Below are positions 16,714 to 24,801 of a DNA stretch of 64,000 nt, one piece after another. Numbering within the stretch: the first letter of the stretch is position 1; every line of letters begins with the position of its first letter. The position numbers and the translations under genes were made by a program. The stretch comes from Aurantimonas coralicida DSM 14790 (GTDB taxonomy: Bacteria; Pseudomonadota; Alphaproteobacteria; Rhizobiales; Rhizobiaceae). A model generated the notes under the pieces. That model ran no database searches and had not been told where the DNA came from. It saw only the letters and a list, made by a program, of their open reading frames with translations. The stretch spans positions 1 to 64,000 of the forward strand of contig NZ_ATXK01000007.1 of NCBI RefSeq assembly GCF_000421645.1. Direction: 5' to 3'.

Positions 16714-18242
16714 GTTTGCGCCCGTCGCGGGGAGATCGACCGCCGGCGTCGAACGTTTCCATCTCCACGACGCGGGCCGGGTTTTGGCTGCTGAGCGGCA
16801 AGTTTCTCGCCCGCTCGCTTGACCTCGTCAGCCTCTTGGTGCTCGCACGGCTTCTAAGCCCTGAGGATTTCGGCCTGGTCGCGATCGCAACCACGGTGCT
16901 TGTGATTGTGGAAACCGTGTTCGACCTTCCTTTGGTCCAGGCGCTCGTGCGCCAAGGCGATCTCAGCGATTCCATGCTGACGACGGCCTTTACGCTCGGC
17001 TTGATGCGCGGCCTGACAATCTGTCTTATCATGGTGCTGGCCGCCTGGCCGCTGGCATGGATCTACGGCGACCCCCGGCTTACTGCCCTTCTAGCGGCGC
17101 TCGCCCTCGCTCCGGCGATGCGCAGCGTAGTTAGCCCGCGGCTCGTCCTCTTTATGCAACGCTTCGATTTCCGTCCGGAGTTCGCGCTCGACCTTATCCA
17201 GAAAGGCGCTACTTTGGCTGTCGCAATTGTGGCCGCAATCCTCACAGGGAGCTATTGGAGCCTTGCGATTGGCTCGGTAGTGGGACCCACAGCAGCCGCC
17301 GCCGCCTCATACGTCATCGCTCCGATGCGGCCGGCCTTCGGTCTATCCGAATGGGCGCGCTTCAAGGACATGATCGGCTGGCACACGGTCGCTCAGGTGC
17401 TTAGCGCCTTCACTTGGCAGATCGACAGGCTTCTACTACCCCGTTTCACCAGCCTGAGCGTTTTCGGCAATTTCACCGTGGCCGACAATCTGGCGAGCAT
17501 CCCGCACCAGACGTTCGTCGGACCGTTGATCCGACCGCTGATGGCAGCCTTTTCAAAGTTCGAGCCGGGAACCCCGCCCCTCGCGGCCGCCTTCCTCAAG
17601 GCGACCCATGCGTTGGTTCTCGTGGGTGCGCCAATCCTGATTGTCCTAGCTTTCCTCGCCGAGCCAGTCATCGCCGTGGTTGCGGGCAGCGGGTGGGATG
17701 CGGCCGCGTTAATCCTCCAATGGCTTTGTTTTGCGAGCCTGATCGGTCTTCCGGCCATCGCGATGCCACCGCTCGCCATGGTGCTGGATCGTACGCAATA
17801 CGCGACGCTGCGGATGGCCCTCGAATTTGCGGCGAGAGTCCCATTGACCGTCGCGGGACTGATGCTGTTCGGACTGATGGGAGCGCTCTTCGCTCGCGTC
17901 GCCTCGGCGGTCGTTGCTTATCTAGCCTCCGCGTTCCTCTCTCGCCGACTGATCGGCGTCAGCCTAGCCCTTCAATTTCGCACTCTGTTGTTATCACTGC
18001 TGCCGGCGCTGCCGATGATCGCCTTCCTCGCATTCGCCCAGTCCGAATTGGCCGGAGATATCGTGGACCTGCGTCTGATCCTAACCCTCGGGACCAGCGT
18101 AGCCCTCGCCCTAGGAATTTTTTGGGTATCGGCCCTTGCGCTGTGGACTCTGCGCGGTAGGCCCGCCGGCCTTGAGTCGACGATCGTTCAGATGGCGGCC
18201 GACCTTCTGGAAGGATGGCGGCAAATACCCCGTAAACCCTGA
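16710..18242 (+). CDS. Wzx-type polysaccharide flippase (PST/MOP superfamily)
   Basis: 510 residues with about twelve to fourteen hydrophobic segments and few charged loops. The N-terminal TTRAGFWLLSGKFLARSLDLVSLLVLARLLSPEDFGLVAIA (about residues 18-58) is the signature region of polysaccharide transport proteins. Such proteins flip undecaprenyl-linked repeat units to the periplasm, where the ExoQ-like polymerase acts. ATG 16710 overlaps the preceding stop and is better than an in-frame ATG 33 bases earlier inside the GT4 gene. It forms one transcription unit with the two GT4 genes. Confidence 0.85.
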   Translation: MSLRPSRGDRPPASNVSISTTRAGFWLLSGKFLARSLDLVSLLVLARLLSPEDFGLVAIATTVLVIVETVFDLPLVQALVRQGDLSDSMLTTAFTLGLMRGLTICLIMVLAAWPLAWIYGDPRLTALLAALALAPAMRSVVSPRLVLFMQRFDFRPEFALDLIQKGATLAVAIVAAILTGSYWSLAIGSVVGPTAAAAASYVIAPMRPAFGLSEWARFKDMIGWHTVAQVLSAFTWQIDRLLLPRFTSLSVFGNFTVADNLASIPHQTFVGPLIRPLMAAFSKFEPGTPPLAAAFLKATHALVLVGAPILIVLAFLAEPVIAVVAGSGWDAAALILQWLCFASLIGLPAIAMPPLAMVLDRTQYATLRMALEFAARVPLTVAGLMLFGLMGALFARVASAVVAYLASAFLSRRLIGVSLALQFRTLLLSLLPALPMIAFLAFAQSELAGDIVDLRLILTLGTSVALALGIFWVSALALWTLRGRPAGLESTIVQMAADLLEGWRQIPRKP

Positions 18243-18293
18243 CCGCTTCTTCACGGGTTTGAAGCGACAACTATCTTCAAGAGGAGTGTCTCA

Positions 18294-19091
18294 ATGCGCA
18301 TCTTGGCGGCGAAGTTGCTCACTCTCATGACGATCGCTACACCGTCCGTTGCACAGGAAATTTTCCCGAAGGTGCTGAACATCTCGCAATTCGAGCGTAC
18401 CTTCACCGAAGACTTCGATACGCTTGACGTCAGCCCCTGGGGCGAGAACGGATCGCGCTGGATCGCTCACACGCCGTGGAACGGCGACTTCGGCGACGCC
18501 CGTTTCAGCGATCCGCATCCGGGTTTCCCCTTCACTACTCAAAACGGGATCCTAACGATCGAGGCGCGGAAGGACGAGAATGGCGAGTGGCGCTCGGGCC
18601 TTCTAGCCTCCACCAATTCGGGCGGAGAAGGGTTCTCGCAGAAGTTTGGCTATTTCGAAGTGCGCATGAAGCTGCCGCCCGGAAAGGGCGTCTGGCCGGC
18701 CTTCTGGCTAATTGGCGTCGATCGATCAAATTATACCGCCGAGATCGATGTCATCGAGTATTACGGAAGAGTGCCTTCCGAATTCAGCAGCGGCTACCGC
18801 ATCTGGACCGCGGACCAGGACGACGAGGATCCGAGCGACGGTCGTTGGACGAATGTGGAGGACGGATCGCTTAGCGCCGATTTCCACTCCTACGGCGTCG
18901 AGATTGGAAGCGAGGAAACCATCTTCTATCTCGACCGCGAGGCGATTTGGTCGTTCGAGACGCCGGAAGAGTTCCACATGCCGTTTTTCCCGTTGGTCAA
19001 TCTTGCACTTGGCTCCGGCTGGCCGATCGACGAGACACCGAACCCGTCCCATCTTCTCATTGACTACATCCACGTCTATCAGCGCAAGTGA
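18294..19091 (+). CDS. Secreted glycoside hydrolase family 16 (ExoK-like glycanase)
   Basis: 265 residues. A signal peptide (MRILAAKLLTLMTIATPSVA, cleavage near residue 20) precedes one GH16 domain. The catalytic signature is EIDVIE (E150, D152, E155: nucleophile, helper Asp and acid/base). Other GH16 features are FGYFEVRMKLPPGKGVWPAFWL (about 118-139) and the C-terminal HLLIDYIHVYQ strand. AGGAG lies before the ATG. ExoK of rhizobia is a GH16 enzyme that trims succinoglycan; this gene's place after the flippase and the similar domain suggest the same role. Other beta-1,3/1,4-glucanase specificities are possible. Confidence 0.9.
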   Translation: MRILAAKLLTLMTIATPSVAQEIFPKVLNISQFERTFTEDFDTLDVSPWGENGSRWIAHTPWNGDFGDARFSDPHPGFPFTTQNGILTIEARKDENGEWRSGLLASTNSGGEGFSQKFGYFEVRMKLPPGKGVWPAFWLIGVDRSNYTAEIDVIEYYGRVPSEFSSGYRIWTADQDDEDPSDGRWTNVEDGSLSADFHSYGVEIGSEETIFYLDREAIWSFETPEEFHMPFFPLVNLALGSGWPIDETPNPSHLLIDYIHVYQRK

Positions 19092-19151
19092 TCCCCAATC
19101 CAGGTGAATGACGCCGTTTTCCCCGAGCGCGCCTTCGCCGCACACAATTTG

Positions 19152-20147
19152 TCAGCCGGCTTTTGCCGGCAGCATGCTGCTCCCAGCATGCCATCTCCAC
19201 GCGCTCTCAATGATAGAGGCGAGATCGTGGCGCGGGCGCCAGCCGAGGGTCTCTGATGCGCGCCTGTTGTCCGCCACAAGCACCGGCGGATCGCCCGGCC
19301 GCCGGTCCGTGCGCTCGATGTTGAGCGGACGGCCCGCGACCCGTTCCACCTCCTCAATCAGCTCGGCGACGGACGTGCCCGTCCCCGTGCCGAGATTGAG
19401 CGCCGTACTGGATCCGCCGCCTAGGAGGTAGTCCACGGCGCGCACATGGGCGTCGGCAAGGTCCATCACATGGACGTAATCGCGTACGCAGGTTCCATCG
19501 CGCGTGGCGTAATCAGTGCCGAATATCCTAAACTGTTCACGCCGACCGAGGGCCGTCTCGATCACGAGCGGGACGGCATGGGTTTCGGGCATATGCCATT
19601 CTCCGATCCGCGTTTCTGGGTCGGCCCCCGCCGCATTGAAGTAGCGAAGCATGACGGATCGCATCCGATCGAGCCCAGCAAGGTCGCGCAGGATGTGTTC
19701 CACGAGCAACTTGCTCCAGCCATAGGGGCTGATCGGCGCCTGAGGATGATCTTCCGTAAGCGGCGAGAATTCTGGAGTTCCGTAAGTCGCGCAGGTCGAG
19801 GAGAAGACGACCTTATCGAGACCTGCCTCCTCTGCCGCTAAGAGCAATGACACTGTTCCGGCTAGATTGTTGTCATAGAAAGCGAGCGGAGCGTGGACTG
19901 ATTGCCCGACCTCGATTAGAGCGGCGAAATGGACAATAGCCTCCGGCTCGTATCGGTTGAAAACGCTCCGAAGCCTCGCCCGATCGCGAATGTCGCCTAG
20001 CTCCAGCGGTCCCCACCGGGCGAATTCGGCATGACCATTCGTTAGGTTGTCGTAGACGACCGGAACGTAGCCGCGCTGGGCGAGAAGTAGGCAGGTGTGC
20101 GCGCCAATGTAGCCCGCTCCACCGACTACAAGCACCTTCTTTTCCAT
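19152..20147 (-). CDS. galE: UDP-glucose 4-epimerase (GalE/ExoB)
   Basis: 331 residues. It has an N-terminal Rossmann motif GGAGYIGAH (about 9-17) for NAD, SSTCATYG with the catalytic Ser/Thr (about 120), YGWSK (the Tyr-x3-Lys pair, about 145-149), RYFNAAGADP (about 170) and the sugar-binding TRDGTCVRDYVHV (about 214-226). This is a standard short-chain dehydrogenase/reductase epimerase interconverting UDP-glucose and UDP-galactose. In succinoglycan producers ExoB supplies UDP-galactose to ExoY, and this gene is likely to do the same for the EPS here. It is convergent with the GH16 gene. Confidence 0.95.
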   Translation of the reverse strand: MEKKVLVVGGAGYIGAHTCLLLAQRGYVPVVYDNLTNGHAEFARWGPLELGDIRDRARLRSVFNRYEPEAIVHFAALIEVGQSVHAPLAFYDNNLAGTVSLLLAAEEAGLDKVVFSSTCATYGTPEFSPLTEDHPQAPISPYGWSKLLVEHILRDLAGLDRMRSVMLRYFNAAGADPETRIGEWHMPETHAVPLVIETALGRREQFRIFGTDYATRDGTCVRDYVHVMDLADAHVRAVDYLLGGGSSTALNLGTGTGTSVAELIEEVERVAGRPLNIERTDRRPGDPPVLVADNRRASETLGWRPRHDLASIIESAWRWHAGSSMLPAKAG

Positions 20148-20302
20148 TCGCTAAAAACCCTAAATCTTTGGCGACCTGCCGGACAAGATCAATCGACATC
20201 TTTGTTACCTGGAACACTTATAGCGCACAAGCGCCCCTGACCTGCCACTGAGTATTTCCTCCACTTCGAGTTAGAGTCCGGCCTCGACGGAAGGACGGGC
20301 AG

Positions 20303-20556
20303 ATGAAGCGGATGCGGTTTACGGAAGAACGGATCATCACGTGCTTTGGGAGCAGGAGGCGGGCGCGAGGGCTGGTGATCTGCCCTGCCGGCACGGGGTC
20401 AGCGAGGCGACGCTGTATAACTGGAAGGCGAAGTATGGCGGAATGGACGTGTCCGACGCCAAGCGCCTGAAGGCCCTTGAAGATGAGAACGCGAAGCTGA
20501 AGAAGCTAATCGCAGACCAGATGCTGGATGCCTCGGCACTTCGCGAGCTTCTGTAA
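20303..20556 (+). pseudogene. IS3-family OrfA, frameshifted
   Basis: MKRMRFTEERIIT at the ATG (20303) must shift frame near 20341 to continue as VLWEQEAGARAGDL, CRHGVSEATLYNWKAKYGGM and the zipper DAKRLKALEDENAKLKKLIADQML, ending at TAA 20554-20556. The reconstructed product is a full OrfA; the single frame break means it is not made as such. Confidence 0.8.
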
Positions 20557-20569
20557 AAAATTGTAGGGG

Positions 20570-20897
20570 CCGCCGCCAAGCGCGAAAGCCGTTGCGCATT
20601 TGCAGTCCGTAATGGGGCTTTCAGAGCGTGGGGCCTGTTCCTTCGTCGGTGCCGATCGCAAGATGATCCGCTACCAGTCGTGCCGTCCGCCGGAGACCGA
20701 ACTGCGTGGTCGGCTACGTGACGTTGCCAATGAGCGCCGGCGTTTCGGCTATCAACGCCTGTTCGCCGTGCTGCGCGGGAGGGTGAGTATTCGGGGATCA
20801 ACCGCATCCATCGGCTCTACCGGCAGGAAGGGCTGAAGGTGTCCAAGCGCCGGCCCCGGCGACGCGCGGTGGGGACGCGTGCGGCGCGAAAATCAGG
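20570..20897 (+). pseudogene. IS3-family OrfB, N-terminal fragment with frameshift
   Basis: Reads AVAHLQSVMGLSERGACSFVGADRKMIRYQS, then RFGYQRLFAVLRG. After a frameshift near 20785 it continues in another frame as INRIHRLYRQEGLKVSKRRPRRRAVGTRAA and stops. These are the first ~110 residues of IS51/IS407-type OrfB; the catalytic core seen at 1-355 is missing here. Confidence 0.8.
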
Positions 20898-21051
20898 GTG
20901 AGAACACGTATTGCTGCATCCAAGGATGTTCCTAAGGGATCAGGCCGTTGCCTCAGCCATTTGTTTCTGGAGGTTTTCGCCCCCGTGGATGTCAGGTTCG
21001 GTTGTTTCCCGATGCCCCCTGTCGCGCGAAGCCTTCATATCGCGCAGCGCG

Positions 21052-21501
21052 TCAGGGGTCATCGGCGGGTTGCGCATCCGCCTTGGCGCCGAACACCAAT
21101 AGTCTGGCCATGTCTCCTCTCCGAATTTTCACTCGGCGCTGCACCGTGCGGATCAACCTGTCTGGATAAGCATTCGGATGAGTGGTCTGAAGCCTCCCCA
21201 GGAGCTCGCGCCCAGTCTGTGACGGGTCTCCGTGGAACCACTCTTTGAGATCTTCGGCGACTTTGGCCAGCGGATCGGGGGCGGCGGCGCCCGCGGGTAC
21301 GGACAGTTTTTTCCGCAACGTGGGCCTGATCTCACCCTCCATCCAGGCATGGCGCAGACCGCTCAGGAAAGCTTCGACGTCCTCCTTGGCGCCATCGCCA
21401 CCGGCGAATGGCGTCACATCGGCCACCGCCGTCAGCCGCGCCTGTGCCTGTGCCTGTGCCTGGCGGATCTCGTGGAGCAGGATGACCGGGTCGAGCTGCA
21501 C
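21052..21501 (-). pseudogene. C-terminal remnant of an integrase-type transposase
   Basis: 149 codons. The end of the protein, RELLGRLQTTHPNAYPDRL then IRTVQRRVKIRRGDMARLLVFG, resembles the C-terminus of a widespread group of DDE integrase-domain transposases in alphaproteobacteria. The upstream part HEIRQAQAQAQARL matches the segment after their catalytic core. In the same frame upstream there is a stop (TAG near 21525), and no DDE core can be found, so only the tail remains. The family assignment rests on remembered motif similarity. Confidence 0.5.
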
Positions 21502-21792
21502 AAACTGCGCCGCAAGCGCGTCCTATAAGGCCGGCGCGACGGTGGGATGAGCCTGTACGCGCTGGAACGGCGTCACGGCGGTGCGCCTCCGATGCGTTCG
21601 TTGGCGTATACATAGATCCACTCCGAATTTGCGTACTGACTTAGTCGAACGTGCCCCAGCGGAATCATATTTTAGGCAGCATATACTCCCGGTTTTAGTG
21701 AAATAATGGTACTTAGTCGCATGACAAATTGGACCTTATGCGCAGATCCGTTGGACTAAAGTCCGGCCATCATTCGTAAGACGCGCAATTAG

Positions 21793-22026
21793 GTGTTCGA
21801 GGATGAGGGGGTGCAGGCGCGGCTCGCCGGATATCGGCTGCTGAAGGTGGACGTCACGGACGAGCGCCCCGGGTCAGCCGGACCGATGTCGGAACTGGCG
21901 GTTGTCGGGCCGCCGACCATGTTGTTCGTTGACCATGAAGGCTTCGAGATACCGGGATCGCGGATCGTAGCCGAGATCCCCGCCGAGGCCTTCATCGAGC
22001 GCATTCGTCTTGCGGAGGGCAACTGA
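21793..22026 (+). pseudogene. dsbD: C-terminal thioredoxin-like domain of DsbD, truncated
   Basis: 77 codons reading FEDEGVQARLAGYRLLKVDVT, ELAVVGPPTMLFVDHEGFEI and RIVAEIPAEAFIERI. This is the second half of the periplasmic thioredoxin-fold gamma domain of DsbD, including the cis-Pro loop (VGPPTMLF). The N-terminal half with its CxxC, the membrane domain and the alpha domain are missing; the sequence upstream of 21793 is unrelated and follows IS debris. It is a decayed tail, but its stop is two bases from the next gene start, suggesting the pair was once an operon. Confidence 0.7.
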
Positions 22027-22027
22027 G

Positions 22028-22834
22028 GTGGCTGCCCTGACACTGGGTCCCCTGGTCTTCGCCGGAGACCGCCTTGCGGCCATCATGGCAATTGTCGTGT
22101 TTCGGGGCGTCGCGGCCATTCTGATAGGACGTGTCGACGAGCGGCTGGGCAACTGGTCGCTGACGGTCGTGCCAATTGGTATCATCGCTGCCCGGCTGGG
22201 GCATGTCGCCCTTCACTGGGAGACCTTTGCACCGAAGCCGTTCCGCGTTTTCAGCATCTGGGAAGGAGGCTTCGCAGCGTTGGCCGGGCTTGCGGCCGCC
22301 CTTCTCTACACCCTCTACGTGTTTCAGGACGTTCGTCTCCGGATCTGGTCGATGGGCGCGCTCGCCGGCTCTTTCGTTGCCTGGAACATTGCCTGGCAAC
22401 TGGTCGCGAGCACGGAGGCAATCGCGGCTCCCAGCGAAAGCTTTGCCATGCTGGACGGTCCGGCCCGCTCACTGGCCGATTTCGGTGAGAAGCCGATTGT
22501 CCTCAACCTCTGTGCCTCCTGGTGCCCACCATGCCGCCGCGAAATGCCAATGATGGTGAGGATGACCGCAATTCGAGCTGATGCGGTGTTCGTCTTCGCC
22601 AACCAGGGCGAAAGCGCGCAAACCGTGTCTCGGTTCCTGGCGAGAGCCGACCTCGAAATCGACCATGTCGTGCTTGATCAAGGGTATGCGCTCGCACAGC
22701 ATTACGGCGTCTCCGGCTACCCCGCCACATTGTTTCTCGATGCGACCGGAACGCTCCGTTCGCTACATTTCGGAGAGATCTGGCGCGAAGCAATCGCGGC
22801 GGATATCGATAACGCCAAGGCGGAATGGGACTGA
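22028..22834 (+). CDS. Lgt-like membrane domain fused to TlpA-type thioredoxin
   Basis: 268 residues. The N-terminal ~130 residues form several membrane helices with a prolipoprotein-diacylglyceryl-transferase-like block (IGIIAARLGHVALHW, RVFSIWEGGFAALAGLAAALLY). The C-terminal domain is a TlpA/ResA thioredoxin with the active site CASWCPPCRREMPMM (CPPC at about 165-168) and the cis-Pro YPATLFLD (about 232-239). The start is GTG 22028, with GGAGG nine bases upstream overlapping the dsbD remnant. Electrons from the membrane to a periplasmic thioredoxin is a likely role. The Lgt-type part lacks much of the full enzyme and may be only an anchor or redox partner. Confidence 0.75.
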   Translation: MAALTLGPLVFAGDRLAAIMAIVVFRGVAAILIGRVDERLGNWSLTVVPIGIIAARLGHVALHWETFAPKPFRVFSIWEGGFAALAGLAAALLYTLYVFQDVRLRIWSMGALAGSFVAWNIAWQLVASTEAIAAPSESFAMLDGPARSLADFGEKPIVLNLCASWCPPCRREMPMMVRMTAIRADAVFVFANQGESAQTVSRFLARADLEIDHVVLDQGYALAQHYGVSGYPATLFLDATGTLRSLHFGEIWREAIAADIDNAKAEWD

Positions 22835-22835
22835 C

Positions 22836-23516
22836 ATGACTTTTAGGAACGCTCACCGCACAGGCCTGCTGGCCGCGGCTCTCCTTACGATGACGGGTTG
22901 CTCGTCTGTCGGCGAACTGCCCCGGACCGTGCTCGGCTACGCTGCGCCGAGCCTGATCGGCGATCCGCGATATGCCGCCTTCGAGGACAGTGGCCGCACC
23001 ATCCCCGCCATTCCCGCTGCCCATCTTACCGATGAAAACCGGCGCCAGATCGTTGATTTCGCCGGCTCTGAAGCTCCGGGCACCATCGTCGTCGATCCGG
23101 CCGCGCATTTCCTCTATCTCGTCGAGGAAAACGGCAAGGCCATGCGCTACCGTGTCGGCGTCGGCAAGGCAGGCTTCGCGTTTACTCGCAACGCGACAAT
23201 CGCCCGCAAGGCTGAGTGGCCGGGCTGGACGCCGACCCCCAACATGCTGAAGCGTGAGCCCGAACGGTTCGGCCCCTACGCGAGCGGCCTTGAGGGCGGG
23301 CTCGGCAACCCTCTGGGAGCCCGCGCTCTCTATCTCTATCGCGGTGGCCGGGACACCTACTACCGGATTCACGGCACCAACGAGCCCTCAACGATCGGCC
23401 GATCAGTGTCGTCAGGCTGCATTCGTATGTTCAACCAGGACGTCATCGATCTGGAAGATCGTGTTCCCGTTGGAGCGAACGTCGTTGTACGAAGTGCGCT
23501 CGGCACCGCTGCGTAG
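22836..23516 (+). CDS. L,D-transpeptidase (YkuD/ErfK family) lipoprotein
   Basis: 226 residues. A lipoprotein signal (LLAAALLTMTGCSS, lipobox Cys at about 24) precedes a YkuD domain. The catalytic motif HGTNEPSTIGRSVSSGCIRM (about 184-203) contains the His, Ser-x-Gly-Cys and Arg residues; Cys acts as nucleophile to form 3-3 peptidoglycan crosslinks or attach proteins to the wall. VVDPAAHFLYLVEENGK is the first strand of the fold. It starts one base after the TlpA-fusion stop, so the two are co-transcribed. A link to envelope thiol chemistry (keeping the catalytic Cys reduced) is inference. Confidence 0.9.
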   Translation: MTFRNAHRTGLLAAALLTMTGCSSVGELPRTVLGYAAPSLIGDPRYAAFEDSGRTIPAIPAAHLTDENRRQIVDFAGSEAPGTIVVDPAAHFLYLVEENGKAMRYRVGVGKAGFAFTRNATIARKAEWPGWTPTPNMLKREPERFGPYASGLEGGLGNPLGARALYLYRGGRDTYYRIHGTNEPSTIGRSVSSGCIRMFNQDVIDLEDRVPVGANVVVRSALGTAA

Positions 23517-23538
23517 GGCATTCCGAAAAACGGATGCC
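23517..23538. terminator. Hairpin after the L,D-transpeptidase gene
   Basis: GGCATTCCG, a loop AAAAA, then CGGATGCC form an 8-9 bp stem with one bulge, directly after the stop codon. No T-run follows, so it is a weak or Rho-assisted terminator at best. Confidence 0.4.
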
Positions 23539-23676
23539 AGTAGACGCTGACTGGCGATCTGACGTCGAGTTCGTCTCAACGCTGATCCAGTGCTTGATCG
23601 CTGTGTATCGCCGCGTCTCCGGATGCGAGCACTCTTGAATTACGACACGCCTCATGTGCGGATTTTCGATCCCGCC

Positions 23677-23700
23677 TTGACCTTCCAGTAGCTAGAATCT
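23677..23700 (+). promoter_or_regulatory. CueR/MerR-like operator-promoter
   Basis: TTGACC as a -35 hexamer runs into ACCTTCCAG, a central TAG, and CTAGAATCT. This imperfect dyad (6 of 9 positions) follows the ACCTTCC-N-GGAAGGT pattern of copper-responsive MerR regulators (CueR/HmrR). The -10 region near 23702-23711 is weak, as usual for long-spacer MerR promoters. It lies 65 bases upstream of the glutaredoxin-MauE gene. Confidence 0.5.
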
Positions 23701-23765
23701 CCATCTGATACCGACGATCGGCGAACGAACGAGTGCTCGCTGATCATCGTTGCAGGAGAAGTGGC

Positions 23766-24536
23766 ATGAGTACGATATTGCCTTCACCAACACGGAAGAC
23801 GGCCGTCCTCTACCGGATGGTCATGGACGAGCATGTCTGCCCCTACGGGCTGAAGTCGAAGGATCTTCTCGAGCGCGAAGGGTACGCGGTCGAAGACAAC
23901 TGGCTGACCACCCGCGAGGAGACCGACGCCTTCAAGGCAAAGCATGGCGTCGAGACGACGCCTCAGGCCTTCATCGGCGGCGATCGCGTCGGCGGCTATA
24001 CGGATCTGCGCGAACATTTCGGCAAGTCGGTCCAGTCTGAGGACGAGACCACCTACCAGCCGGTGATCGCCATCTTCTCGGTCGCATTCCTGATGGCGCT
24101 GGCGGTCTCCTTCGCCGCCTATGAAACGATCTTCACCGTGCGGGCGATCGAGTGGTTCTTCGCCATCTCCATGTGCCTGCTCGGCATCCAGAAGCTGCAG
24201 GACGTCGAAAGCTTCTCGACCATGTTCCTGAACTACGACCTCCTGGCGAAGCGATGGGTGCGCTACGGCAAGATCTACCCGTTCGGCGAGACGCTGGCCG
24301 GCGTGCTGATGATTGCCGGCACCCTCACCTGGCTGTCGGCGCCGATCGCGCTGGTCATCGGGACGATCGGCGCCGTGTCGGTCTTCTATGCGGTCTATGT
24401 GCAGAAACGCGAACTCAAATGCGCCTGCGTCGGCGGCGGCTCGAATGTGCCCCTGGGCTTCGTGTCGCTGACCGAGAATCTCGTCATGATCGGCATGGGC
24501 CTGTGGATGCCCCTGCGCATGATCTGGGGAGGCTGA
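23766..24536 (+). CDS. Glutaredoxin-like domain fused to MauE/DoxX-type membrane domain
   Basis: 256 residues. The first ~80 form a glutaredoxin fold: YRMVMDEHVCPYGLKSKDLLEREGY with CPYG in place of CPYC, then VETTPQAFIGGDRVGGYTDL carrying the cis-Pro and GG. The remainder has four or five membrane helices of the MauE/DoxX redox-associated family (IEWFFAISMCLLGIQKLQD, LIGTIGAVSVFYAVYV) and a KCACVGG motif near the end. CAGGAGAAG precedes the chosen ATG. A membrane-bound thiol carrier for periplasmic redox or metal chemistry is likely. It lies downstream of the CueR-like promoter and beside copper genes. Confidence 0.75.
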   Translation: MSTILPSPTRKTAVLYRMVMDEHVCPYGLKSKDLLEREGYAVEDNWLTTREETDAFKAKHGVETTPQAFIGGDRVGGYTDLREHFGKSVQSEDETTYQPVIAIFSVAFLMALAVSFAAYETIFTVRAIEWFFAISMCLLGIQKLQDVESFSTMFLNYDLLAKRWVRYGKIYPFGETLAGVLMIAGTLTWLSAPIALVIGTIGAVSVFYAVYVQKRELKCACVGGGSNVPLGFVSLTENLVMIGMGLWMPLRMIWGG

Positions 24537-24667
24537 AGCCTCCTCGTTCCAACCATGTGCCAACACTGCGGACAAGGATCGGGGGCGCTCCTCGTCTTCG
24601 ACAAGACTCCGGCGTTGGCTCGCAAGACTACCCGACGGAAAAGCCACCTTTAGCAAGGAGAACAACG

Positions 24668-24790
24668 ATGATGGGCGAACACTCTGGCGATATGGGATGG
24701 ATGCCCCTTGGCATGGGACTCTGGGGCATTCTGGTCCTTGTGGTCTTTGTGCTGGTGATCGCGGCGCTGGTGAAATACCTGCGACGGTGA
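24668..24790 (+). CDS. Small single-span membrane peptide (40 aa)
   Basis: 40 residues with a Met/Gly-rich N-terminus (MMGEHSGDMGWMPLGMG) and one strong membrane helix (WGILVLVVFVLVIAALVKYL), ending KYLRR. AAGGAGAACAACG gives a strong ribosome site before the ATG. The Met/His-rich N-terminus beside copper genes suggests metal contact. The function is unknown, and the next gene is convergent (11-base gap). Confidence 0.65.
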   Translation: MMGEHSGDMGWMPLGMGLWGILVLVVFVLVIAALVKYLRR

Positions 24791-24801
24791 TCGTGGCGGG
24801 T

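Larger units (their letters stand above)
20237..20897 (+). mobile_element. Decayed IS3-family (IS51/IS407-like) remnant
   Basis: The left end CTGACCTGCCACTGAGT at 20237 is followed by an orfA starting at ATG 20303 (KRMRFTEERIIT) and a partial orfB. Both frames are shifted and the element stops near 20897, before the integrase core. The end sequence matches 1609-1656 in inverted orientation, so remnants of the same IS type face inward on both sides of the EPS cluster. Confidence 0.8.

Noticed and set aside
18243-18293. Terminator between the flippase and GH16 genes
   Set aside because: No stem with a T-run; the short gap looks like an operon junction with an AGGAG ribosome site.
24555-24653. 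32-codon plus-strand frame starting MCQHCGQG, with a CxxC motif
   Set aside because: No ribosome site and no known family; it could be the leader of the 40-residue membrane peptide mRNA, but the evidence is too thin to call a gene.
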